NCBI GenBank assembly: GCA_035578155.1 | Contig: JAPWDM010000017.1 | Span: forward strand, 706,001 to 770,000 | Reading direction: 5' to 3' | Length of the DNA stretch: 64,000 nucleotides | Origin: Brachynemurus nebulosus | Taxonomy: Eukaryota; Arthropoda; Insecta; Neuroptera; Myrmeleontidae | Part shown: positions 47,695-57,334 of the stretch, in pieces | How the letters are laid out: each line of letters starts with the position of its first letter | How positions within the stretch are numbered: the first letter of the stretch is position 1 | Translations under genes and position numbers: made by a program | The notes under the pieces: model-generated | What the model was told of the DNA's origin: nothing | Databases searched by the model: none | Seen by the model: only the letters and a program-made list of their open reading frames with translations

Positions 47695-50600
47695 GTGCCG
47701 GCATGAATCGAAATCAACGTAAAAGATCTGATAGAATTCAATGGGATGACGTGGAATCCGCATTTGCAAGTCGAATACGAACGGGAGTGGTTACCAACAT
47801 AACGCACATAGAACCAAAGGACTTTTTAGACGACGCTACATCGATGTTCACTCGGCGAATACAAAATATATTAAAAAAATACTTAACGATAAAAGTCAAC
47901 ATAACGTTTTGCGGGTTATTTGTGAAAACTGATGGTGACGAGGATAAATACGACATGAAACATTTCAATACACCGAATATCATAATAGATCGTGGAACAA
48001 ACCTAAAACAGTGCTACATGGAACATGTACGGGAATCAATTTTGAGAAAATTGAGCGAGTTTACCGAATCGGGGAGCGGATGGGCTTTATCAAGCATAAT
48101 CAACCTAGCCGTGAACATCAACAAGTATACACCTTTCCGTGGATCAAGCTACATCGAATTGCCTCAAGAAATAAAAATGAAAAAAGCATGTATCAACATC
48201 CAGAACTTCAACGATGACGCCTGTTTCGCGTGGGCAGTGGTATCTGCACTTTATCCAGCTACATGGGGTAATCATCCATATCGAACCAGCTCTTACCCAC
48301 ACTACTCAACGGTGCTAAATTTAGACGGGATACAATTTCCAATGACGATCCAACAACTGAGCAAATTCGAGAAACAGAACCCAACAATATCAGTCAACGT
48401 GTTTATGCTAAAAAAACAAAATGGACATTTTGAAACCGTACCTGCTGCGCTAACAAAAGAGAAGAAGCAAAACCACATAAACCTTTTAATGATCCAGAAC
48501 GAGTATTACGAGGATGAGGACAACGAACAGGACAACGATCAAGATTTACGCTACCATTTCTGCTGGATTAAGGACTTATCGCGACTTGTGTCAAAACAAC
48601 TATCAAAATGTAACGGGAAAAAATATATCTGTGATCGATGCTTAAATTACTTTCATACTGAGAATAAACTGATCAAACATACGGAAGACTGCGTGAACAT
48701 GAACAACTGTCGGGTGATAATGCCAGAAGGGAAAAGCAAATACATATCGTTCAAGAACTATAGCAACAAGAAACGTGTTCCATTTATAATTTACGCGGAC
48801 GTGGAATCATTCCTACAACCTGTGACGGATAACGAAAATCGGAAAAACACGACAACGTATCAACAACATCGGGCATACAGTATCGGTTACTACTTTCACT
48901 GCTCCTACAACAACCAGTTAAGTTACTATAGATCATACCGCGGGCCAAATTGCGAAAAATGGTTCGCGGAAGAACTGGCAACGTTACGTGAAAATATCTT
49001 GGAACCCATATATGACAACATAATACCAATGAATGAGTTAACACCAGAGGAACAACAGCAACTTAAACAACGAAGTACCGGGTGCCACATCTGCGAGAAA
49101 CCATTCAAACCTGAGGATATTGTGGTTCGTGATCATAACCACTTCACCGGCGAATACAATGGACCTGCGCACAAGGGATGCAACTTGAATTATAAGGATT
49201 TTCATATGATTCCTGTTGTATTCCACAACTTGAGTGGTTATGATGCACATTTCGTAATAAAGGATATAGCAACAGCATTCGAGGGACGTGTCGACTTACT
49301 ACCAATCAACAAGGAACGATATATTGCATTCACTAAACATGTTACGGGCAGCGAAATTACATTTAGATTCATCGACTCTTTCCGATTTATGGCATCAAGT
49401 TTGGATAAATTATTTTCATATCTCAACGAGTTCAACATAGTTAAATCACAATTTCCGGATACCGACTACAAATTACTTACGCGCAAAGGTGTTTTTCCAT
49501 ACGACTACATATCTAGCTGGGATAAATTGGAAGAAACATGTTTACCATCACGGGAGAAATTCTACAATCAACTGAACGATAACGATATTACCATGGATGA
49601 CTATACACACGCACAAAAAGTTTGGGATACATTCAACATACAGACGCTTGGAGAATACTCGGATTTATATATGAAAACGGACATACTACTACTCGCGGAT
49701 GTTTTCGAGAATTTTCGGGATACGTGCATGCGCACACACGGATTGGATCCTGCTCATTACTACACGGCGCCGGGACTTACGTGGGATGCAGCCTTAAAAT
49801 ATACAAAAGTAGAGTTAGAACTGATATCTGATGTGGACCAATTATTATTCATTGAACGTGGTATTCGAGGTGGATTGAGCCAGTGTAGTAACCGATACGC
49901 GACAGCAAACAATAAATATATGAACACCTACGATCCGGACGAGGAATCAAAATACCTGATGTACTATGACGTGAACAACTTATATGGATGGGAAATGTCA
50001 CAATACTTACCAACGGGAAATTTCAAATGGATAGATAATACCGAGATAGATGTTCAACAAATACCTGATGATTCACCAATAGGATATTTACTGGAAGTGG
50101 ATTTGGAATACTCGAGAGAACTGCATGATAAACACAACGATTTACCATTATGTCCAGAGAGAATGTGTGCACCCGGTACTAAACAGGAAATGTTACTGGC
50201 AACGCTATACAACAAACAGAAATACGTGATACACTATCGGAACCTGAAACAATGTCTACAACACGGGATGAAATTAAAGAAAATACATAGAGTGCTACAA
50301 TTCGATCAATCACCATGGCTTAAATCCTACATAGATTTAAACACAGCTCTAAGACAAACGGCGGGAAACGAATTCGAGAAAAATCTCTACAAGCTACTCA
50401 ACAACGCGGTCTTCGGGAAAACGATGTAAAATGTACGGAAACACTCGATTGTGAAACTGTTAACGAAATGGTATGGACGATATGGTGCGGAAGTTATGAT
50501 AGCAAAACCGAATTTCTACAGCCGCACCATATTTGACGAGAATCTTATCGCAGTCGAACTACGGAAAACGGAAGTGTTTATGAACAAACCAATATACGTC

Positions 50601-51176
50601 GGGCAAGCAATTCTGGATATTTCGAAAACATGTGTCTACGATTTTCATTACAACTACATACAGCAAACGTTCGGGAACAACAGCAAATTACTCTACACAG
50701 ACACGGATTCATTGATTTACGAGATAAAATGCCCAGATATTTACGAAATAATGAAACGAGATATTCAATACTTCGATACGTCGGATTACAACGCGGATAA
50801 TCAATATAACATGCCAAGAGTCAATAAGAAAATACCCGGGTTAATGAAGGATGAGCTAAATGGTCGAATCTTTACAAAATTTGTGGGCTTAAGATCGAAA
50901 ATGTATAGTTGTCAAGTGGACGGCGAGGATCATACGAAGAAAGCGAAAGGTGTAAAGAACTCTGTGGTTAAGAAAACGATAACTTTCAACGATTACGTGG
51001 ACTGTCTAAAACACAATACAATCATAAACCGACAACAAAACCTGATACAATCGAAAAAACATAACGTGTATAGTGTAACTCAGAACAAGGTGGCGCTCAG
51101 CCCGTACGATACGAAACGATATATTGTGGAGGGGGAAACGGATACTTTAGCATGGGGACATTACTCATTAAATTAG
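47695..51176 (+). pseudogene. Polinton 2 DNA polymerase B, exon 2, one in-frame stop
   Basis: About 1160 codons in one frame, broken only by TAA at 50427-50429. Residue positions below are from the exon start. A Cys/His finger (CDRCLNYFHTENKLIKH, ~320) is followed by Exo I YADVESF (~365) and an endonuclease-VII-like treble clef (CHICEKPF, RDHNHFTGEYNGPAHKGCN, ~465-500). Then come Exo II HNLSGYDAHF (~515), Exo III YSDLYMKTDILLLADVF, motif A YYDVNNLYGWEMSQYLP and motif B LYKLLNNAVFGK. The TAA follows two codons later. Motif C LYTDTDSLIYE and the thumb lie beyond it. It is distinct in domain order and sequence from the Polinton 1 enzyme. No ATG explains a separate downstream gene, so the stop is probably a mutation. 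Confidence 0.88.
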
Positions 51177-51189
51177 TACGCAAGTGGAA

Positions 51190-51939
51190 ATGGCATCGTC
51201 ATCATCGGCTTACTGGAAACGGCTACAAATATTTTCAAGTGAACTGAATAAACTACGTAAACGGGTTGATACCTATGAAAAAACAATTGATGCTATTGTA
51301 AAAATGCAAAATTTGAAATTGTCTGAACCGGAATCAATGGAGTGGGATAAAATGGATGTTTCAATTGGTGAATTTTTCGAACGTGAACCAATGCTGCTGA
51401 ACGAACTGACTTTGGAAACATTTCTTCAAATCTACAAGTGGATCAGTTTGAATGTGTTGAAAAGTTATGGTGCGAAAATCATACAACGCGCCTGGATTTG
51501 GTTACCATCCGATTATCGAGCCATGTTTCAAGAATGTGAACCATGTTTTGAACATTATAATCGACCATGGCAACAAGATCATATTGATGGACCACCTGGT
51601 TTGAAAATTCGCTGTGAAATGTGCAAGAATGGCGTGAAAATGGAGGAAAACTTTCAACCGCCCGTTGGTGAACCATTGACATTTGCAACACGGATTTCAC
51701 ACGTTGAAGACATATTTCTGACTCATCCTTATTTGTATACAAAAGTCAGAAATTTCGATATGTTATTATACTTAACAAAACAACTATTGAAATATGATAT
51801 TTGGGTGCAACATCTGTATGCATATATGATACCCGAATATGCACAACGAATTTGTCAAGTATGGGATCAGTTACCTGAAAACATGAAACAATTACGTTCG
51901 GGTCTTATTGAATATATAGACAAATCATACAATTTTTAA
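51190..51939 (+). CDS. Polinton 2 protein of unknown function (249 aa)
   Basis: Starts ATG 51190, 13 bp after the polymerase stop, and is intact. The N-terminus is a likely coiled coil (RLQIFSSELNKLRKRVDTYE); the rest is rich in Trp, Tyr and Met, with GAKIIQRAWIWLPSDYRAMF, a Cys pair region (CEPCFEHY, CEMCKNG) that might bind zinc, and a helical C-terminus. I do not recognise the family. Position suggests cotranscription with the polymerase. Confidence 0.6.
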   Translation: MASSSSAYWKRLQIFSSELNKLRKRVDTYEKTIDAIVKMQNLKLSEPESMEWDKMDVSIGEFFEREPMLLNELTLETFLQIYKWISLNVLKSYGAKIIQRAWIWLPSDYRAMFQECEPCFEHYNRPWQQDHIDGPPGLKIRCEMCKNGVKMEENFQPPVGEPLTFATRISHVEDIFLTHPYLYTKVRNFDMLLYLTKQLLKYDIWVQHLYAYMIPEYAQRICQVWDQLPENMKQLRSGLIEYIDKSYNF

Positions 51940-52249
51940 TATTTATTTATTGTAAAAAATATTTCATATACATTTATTGTAAAAAAATATTTCATATACA
52001 AAACATTTATTGTAAAAAGTATTACATATACATTTACTGTGAAAATATTTTGTATTCATACTTATATTTTAAAAATAAAGAACAATAATTATTTACATAT
52101 ATGTGTTATTTATTTGAAAAAAAAAACCTGTTTATCTTACAGGGTTAAAAAATATAAAAATAAAATATACACTTCAATGAGGGATAACTGCTGCTTCTTA
52201 TACGGTGGTGTTCTTCAAAATTCAGTAAATTCTTAATGCGGATAATCAA
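51940..52249. repeat. ~40-bp tandem repeats (TTTATTGTAAAAA-TATTTCATATACA)
   Basis: Four imperfect units at 51945-52065 between convergent genes. They probably include polyadenylation signals. No ORF. Confidence 0.6.
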
Positions 52250-53230
52250 TTAATCATCATCATCATCATCATAATCGCTAGCATCTTCTTTATCAGTTTC
52301 ATCCAGATAATCACCTAGTGGTTCAATAACATCAGCCTTTTGAAGTTCGCGAAGTATAAAGAATATTTCTCGACCAACAGTAGTTTCTTTTAAAGCATTT
52401 AACTCTTTGATTAAATCTTCTCGATCGTAAACGTTAAACAACAACATATTTTTATTTTCCTCTAAACTTCGAATAATATTAAGTATTTTTTCACCAGTCT
52501 CTGAAGTCTCGTATAAACGTTGTAATTCATCTATTAAAGTATTAGGATTATGCCAGTATTTTATTTTTTTCGATTGTATGTTAACATTTCTAGACTCTCT
52601 CAAGTTGTTTTGCTTAAAATGCTTAGCTAAGGCCCCGTTTTCGACATTTTCATTTGAAGCTATATGACGTTTTAAGCTTATTGGTTTAACCTGATTGACA
52701 ATTTTCGCTTCATTTTCCGAGTAAGCGTTTCGAACCTCTTTTAACATTATAATATCTAAAGCAGTTCCTAGAAGTTTAGTTAGTTGTGAAGAGGAGGTTG
52801 TTTCTTTGCAATTGTTATTAATTGCTGTTAAGTGATTTACTTGCTTACTTTCATTAGACCAACTATCTTTCTCGTTTTCAGATTGACGACGGTTTTCTCC
52901 TCTTTTCAAAGAGTTAAATTTGGTTTGAATGGCTTCAGTTGCAGCATCTATCCTTTTTTGGTCAAACGGATTCAAGATTGCTTCAAAGTAATCAATATCA
53001 TGCTGTAGTTGAGATGTATTTTCATCATCATTATCATCAAATCTAGATATAGAGATATCATCAGGTGTTTTATTATTAGCATCATATGGTATGAATTTGC
53101 TTGATGAGTTATCATTCTTTCCAATCGTACCATCATTAATATAGCTTAACGAATTATGTTGAGCATTTAAGTGTCTAGAAAGATTAGACTTTCGCGTAAA
53201 TGCTTTACCACAAAAATCACCATTATACAT
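52250..53230 (-). CDS. Polinton 2 protein with degenerate C2H2 finger and NPN-helix repeats (326 aa)
   Basis: ATG 53230, intact. Residues ~4-25 read GDFCGKAFTRKSNLSRHLNAQH, a classic C2H2 finger in which the first Cys is replaced by Gly. The middle is polar and probably disordered. Residues ~230-310 hold two related helical modules, YWHNPNTLIDELQRL..ILNIIRSLEE and REDLIKELNAL..IFFILRELQKADVIEP, like the C-terminus of the 26399 gene of Polinton 1. The tail is an Asp run encoded by a (GAT)n tract. Function unknown; probably a DNA- or virion-associated protein. A TATA box lies ~75 bp upstream. Confidence 0.7.
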   Translation of the reverse strand: MYNGDFCGKAFTRKSNLSRHLNAQHNSLSYINDGTIGKNDNSSSKFIPYDANNKTPDDISISRFDDNDDENTSQLQHDIDYFEAILNPFDQKRIDAATEAIQTKFNSLKRGENRRQSENEKDSWSNESKQVNHLTAINNNCKETTSSSQLTKLLGTALDIIMLKEVRNAYSENEAKIVNQVKPISLKRHIASNENVENGALAKHFKQNNLRESRNVNIQSKKIKYWHNPNTLIDELQRLYETSETGEKILNIIRSLEENKNMLLFNVYDREDLIKELNALKETTVGREIFFILRELQKADVIEPLGDYLDETDKEDASDYDDDDDD

Positions 53231-53298
53231 CGTTCAGCGGGAGGTCTGAAGCTTTCGCTAGTAAATGAATAACTGTTCAAAGATTTATTGCTTCTCTA

Positions 53299-53310
53299 CT
53301 TATATATACT
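53299..53310 (-). promoter_or_regulatory. TATA box of the 326-residue gene
   Basis: AGTATATATAAGTAG on the minus strand, ~75 bp before the ATG. The TGACTCA array starts just upstream. Confidence 0.6.
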
Positions 53311-53327
53311 TAGCTCATTTGCTTCAC

Positions 53328-53908
53328 CGAGCGACTCATTTGACTCCAACGAGTGACTCACATGCTCCCGGAGTGACTCATTTTGCTCCCGGAGTGACTC
53401 ATTTTGCTCCCGGAGTGACTCATATTGCACCCGGAGTGACTCATTTTGCTCCCGGTGTGACTCATTTTGCTCCCGGAGTGACTCATTTTGCTCCCGGAGT
53501 GACTCCTTTTGCTCCCGGAGTGACTCATTTTGCTCCCGGAGTGACTTATTTTGCTCCCGGAGTGACTCATTTTGCTCCCGGAGCGACTCATTTGACTCCA
53601 ACGAGTGACTCACATGCTCCCGGAGTGACTCATTTTGCTCCCGGAGTGACTCATATTGCACCCGGAGTGACTCATTTTGCTCCCGGTGTGACTCATTTTG
53701 CTCCCGGAGTGACTCATTTTGCTCCCGGAGTGACTCATTTTGCTCCCGGAGTGACTCATTTGACTGCAACGAGTGACTCATTTTGCTCCCGGAGTGACTC
53801 ATATTGCTCCCGGAGTGACTCATTTTGCTCCCGGAGTGACTCATTTTGCTTCCAGAGTGACTCATTTTGCTCCCGGAGTGACTCATTTTGCTCCCGGAGT
53901 GACTCATA
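53328..53908. repeat. 21-bp minisatellite carrying TGACTCA in almost every unit
   Basis: About 28 units of GAGTGACTCATTTTGCTCCCG; I count 24 perfect TGACTCA words. A higher-order duplication is visible: the units at 53328 and 53581 both begin GAGCGACTCATTTGACTCC. TGACTCA is the AP-1 consensus. Because the unit is 21 bp, all minus-strand frames look open (ESLREQN or MSHSGSK heptads), so ORFs here are not evidence of coding. Confidence 0.9.
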
Positions 53909-54062
53909 CACCTTATCATCCTTAAAGAGCTCATACACCTTATCATCCTTAAAGAGCTCATACACCTTATCATGGTTAAAGAGCTCAGACACCTTATCAT
54001 GGTTAAAGAGCTCATACACCTTATCATGGTTAAAGGGCTCATACACATTATCATGGTTAAAG
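53909..54062. repeat. 27-bp minisatellite
   Basis: Six units of CATACACCTTATCATGGTTA plus AAGAGCT, abutting the TGACTCA array and leading into a TATA box at 54065. Confidence 0.85.
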
Positions 54063-54074
54063 GGTATAAAATAG
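54063..54074 (+). promoter_or_regulatory. TATA box of the 58-residue gene
   Basis: GGGTATAAAATAG, ~110 bp before ATG 54179. It faces away from the TATA box at 53299-53310. Confidence 0.55.
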
Positions 54075-54178
54075 TTAAACTTACACAAAATATTGTCAAT
54101 TTACCGGTGGTTGTCAAAGAGTTAACATCTCTTTCGCTGAAAAAACAATTTCGTGGTAAAACAATTGCATTTCGAACC

Positions 54179-54355
54179 ATGATAATTTACAATTCAGAGC
54201 AGTCCACCACTAGACAACCTAGCAAAGGACTTTCGAAACCTAAGATCATTAAACGTAAAAGTTTTAAGCGACAACACATTTCACCCGAAAATTTAGCATT
54301 CCTTAAATCATTAGGTCTTAAAGTGAAAAGAACATGGTACTCAGTAATGTGCTAA
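54179..54355 (+). CDS. Small basic Polinton protein (58 aa)
   Basis: Very Lys/Arg-rich: KPKIIKRKSFKRQHISPENL and FLKSLGLKVKR. Polintons and adintoviruses often carry small basic proteins proposed as virion core or DNA-binding proteins. The frame is open further upstream, but only because of the 27-bp repeat; the ATG after the TATA box is the sensible start. Intact. Confidence 0.55.
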   Translation: MIIYNSEQSTTRQPSKGLSKPKIIKRKSFKRQHISPENLAFLKSLGLKVKRTWYSVMC

Positions 54356-54517
54356 ATATTATTAACAGTTTGTAATTTGGTGGTTAACTAGCAATAGCTA
54401 TTAGTAGTATCCATTTTCGGATACATCCCACAAATTAACTATCCTCACCAATTTTAATTATTTTATATAAAGTTGTGGATTGTGTGAGTAAATTCAGTTC
54501 TACGGCGGCGATAAAAA

Positions 54518-54997
54518 ATGGCGTTTCTTGATATACAAGGCTATCAAGGAGCTAACAACGAATTTTATTTTAAAGAAGTTGGTATCGTTGCGGAAAATTC
54601 GGATGAAATACTACATCTTATATTCGATGCACCGTTTGATTTCAACGAGTTGCCGAAGAAATATGAACGGGTTGCTGCACGTTGGCTTTGCTGAAATTGG
54701 CATGGGATACCTTAGTCGTATGGATTTATTCCGTACAAAAAACTTCATACCATATTGAAACCTATATTAAAGAAGTTTGATGTCATATATGTCAAGGGCA
54801 GTAAAAAGAAGAAATGGATTTCAAATTTGTTTGATGACACCGAAAACCAGCCGTGGATTTTGAATTTGGAAGAAATATTTGATGTACCGAAGATTTCCAA
54901 TCTGCGAGATGAATATTATTCAAGACGCTGTATGATCCATTCAGATAAAATTTGTTCATTAGAAAACTGTATTCTTTTAAAAAATTTTAATATGTAA
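54518..54997 (+). pseudogene. Conserved insect transposon/virus-type gene with two in-frame stops
   Basis: A single frame of 159 codons from ATG 54518, broken by TGA 54692 and TAG 54713. It begins MAFLDIQGYQGANNEFYF, continues EVGIVAEN and, after the stops, FDVIYVKGSKKKKW and EYYSRRCMIHSDKICSLENC. This pattern (LDIQG, IVYVKG-x-KK-W, and Cys/His near the end) is familiar from proteins in insect Polinton-like elements; a nuclease fold is possible but I cannot support it. Both stops sit within ~25 bases, in otherwise conserved sequence. Confidence 0.6.
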
Positions 54998-56159
54998 AAT
55001 AAATAGATTTTTAGTAATATATAGATTTAAGCAATTTAATTTTTTGTATTCATATTCTATAAATAAAATTTAAAAAAAAGAAAAATATGTGCGTTTTATT
55101 TAATTATTACCCTGAATTCCCCTATTTTTTTTACAGCAAAAAGTTTCTTTCGTTAACCTATAAGACTATTAACAAAAATCTTATCAAATTTATTGTTCTA
55201 ATTGAAAAGCATATTTCATGATACACCCTGTATACTAAAATATTTATTAAAAATACTAAATATACACCCGTTATATATACATGATATTATATGTATGTTA
55301 ATGATAAAGTAGCAAATTCAAAATGTTCTAGTCTATAAAAATTTTGATTTTACAGACTTAAAAATTTAGTAAAACTCAATGCTGTTATCATTTTTATATT
55401 AAGCGACGTGTTTATAGTAATTTAAAACCAAAAATTGAACTTTTATTCTGTTTAAAAATGTTAAATACAATACTATTATACCCTAATATAAATATGTATC
55501 AGTATTAAAATGATATACATTGATTTTGCTGATTAAACAAATTTTTTTGCAATATTTATAAATTATTTTATAATTAGATTTAATACTTATTCATAAATGG
55601 CTATACAATTCGTTTACTAGTATTCATAAAAATTAAAATTATATACAAATTTTCTTTCTTATTCTCAATATACAGAGTGTATACATAAAATATTTTTAAT
55701 ATACAGAGTCTATACATATATACATACTGAATTATTTCAGATAATTTTCGTTTGATATAGAAACAGTTTTGTGCTACAGTCAAATTCAAAAGTGTTGTGC
55801 ACCATAAGAAGTAATATTTTTTGTAACTTGTTAAAATTTCAAGAACTTTTGTTAGTTAACTAAAAAATTGGTCACTGTAGGTTAAATGTTAAAGTATTAA
55901 AACTGATAAAAATAATTTCTTGCTTGAGGCCTACAATGGGTGATATTTTTTACTAAACAATTTTTTAACTCATTAATATTCCATGACGTCATCTTTCTTA
56001 TACCAAAAAAACTCCATATATGAGTCATATGATCATAATTCAGCTAAAATAAACATTTAATTATTGGTTGTTTGTTTATTTTAAAACTGATAAAAATTCC
56101 TGGAATTTTCCAAGGTTAAATATACCAAAAATCCCCATAAGGTACAGTTAACACTCGAT
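54998..56159. other. Non-coding AT-rich part of Polinton 2
   Basis: No ORF, hairpin or repeat array supported between the last gene and the right TIR. Confidence 0.45.
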
Positions 56160-57170
56160 TTCCGACAGTACAGTAGCGGTCAGAAATCTGGACCCCGGAG
56201 TCTGGTTTTAAAATCTAGCGCTTGGTACAGTGCCCCCACAAAATTTAGCGGCCACCCCGTGGGTTAGGGTATTCCCCACATTTTTGACTTGGTAATGTAC
56301 CTTTCGTTTAAAATGACGCAATTAAGGTAAGCGCGTGTTGGGGTTAAGGTTTGCAAGTACAGTACGCTTCAAAAAGTGATCGGATACATTTTTGCTCAGG
56401 GGGCCCGCACTTTTGACACGGCAGTGTACCAAAAATTTAAGTACAGTACGGTGTCAAAAGTTTGGGGCCACCCCTGTGTTAGGGTATTCCCCACATTTTT
56501 TGACGTGATAGTTCGTTTAAGATGACGTAATTAAGGCAAGCGCGTGTTGGGGCCAAGGTTTGCACGTACAGTACGCTTCAAAAAGTGATAGGATACCTTC
56601 TTGGCCAGGGGGGTCCACACTTTTGACACGGCAGTGTACCAAAAATTTAAGTACAGTACGGTGTCAAAAGTTTGGGGTCACCCCCGATTTAGGGTATCCC
56701 CACATTTTGGATGCGGTAGTGTACCCCATCTATCAAGTTATAACCTAAAATTTAGTCTGCGCATGCGTCGTGTACTTAAATTCAATCTGCGCATGCGTTA
56801 AGTTCACATTAAAAAATTACATTAGTGCCGGCGCATAATGGGTTAACACAAAACCAAATTGTGATAAGTAAATTGTGATGACGCATAATGGGTTAACATA
56901 AATTAATTTGGTTGCGGGTAATGACTCATCTCTTACGAATTTCAAGGCTAACAGTATGAGCGCGTGTGGGGTCAAATGTCAACAACAAATTTTAAATACA
57001 TGTACTTGGTACGTGCCGGGTCAAAGGTTAAGGTTTGCACATCAATACATTTTGATGACTCATCAGTTCGGAATGTGTAGTACCGTAAAGTCACACGATT
57101 TCAACCATTGGCAAAAGGGTTCAAGTTGGTTAGTTTTACGGTGGCCCAGAACTCTTATAGCCTATCTACT
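56160..57170 (-). repeat. Right terminal inverted repeat of Polinton 2
   Basis: Complement of 40352-41345. It carries three copies of the GTTAGGGTATTCCCCACATT-type unit (near 56260, 56480 and 56690), against two full copies in the left TIR, so the two ends differ in internal repeat content. Confidence 0.9.
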
Positions 57171-57334
57171 TACAACATTATACACTGAAAAACAATTTGG
57201 AATTCAAAGAAGAACAATAGAGAATAAAATTGAGTATCTTGTTTTGGTTAAAAAGATTGTGATTTTGTAAGTTAGACAATTTGATTGAAATTGAACATTG
57301 ATTGATTTAATTACTCAGTTTATAATATCAAATA
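57171..57334 (+). mobile_element. pogo-like copy 2, last segment
   Basis: Starts with the second TACAAC and matches 7336-7540, including the GTAAGT donor, with a ~40-bp internal gap. It ends at CAAATATG, where LINE-associated sequence begins; the right pogo terminus is missing. Confidence 0.8.

Larger units (their letters stand above)
40352..57170. mobile_element. Polinton 2, complete ends, 16.8 kb
   Basis: Both ends are present: AGTAGATAGGCTATAAGAG on the left and its complement on the right, flanked by a perfect TACAAC duplication (40346-40351, 57171-57176). The empty site exists at 7336-7341. An AG...CT terminus, kilobase TIRs and a 6-bp TSD are Polinton hallmarks. It encodes a family B polymerase and several accessory genes, but I see no integrase, ATPase, protease or capsid gene. 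Excluding the Penelope insertion the element is ~11.6 kb. Confidence 0.93.

Noticed and set aside
53265..54074. Long ORFs on both strands through the minisatellite
   Set aside because: Every frame is open because the unit is 21 bp and lacks stops; indels change the frame between units. Kept only as a low-interest finding.
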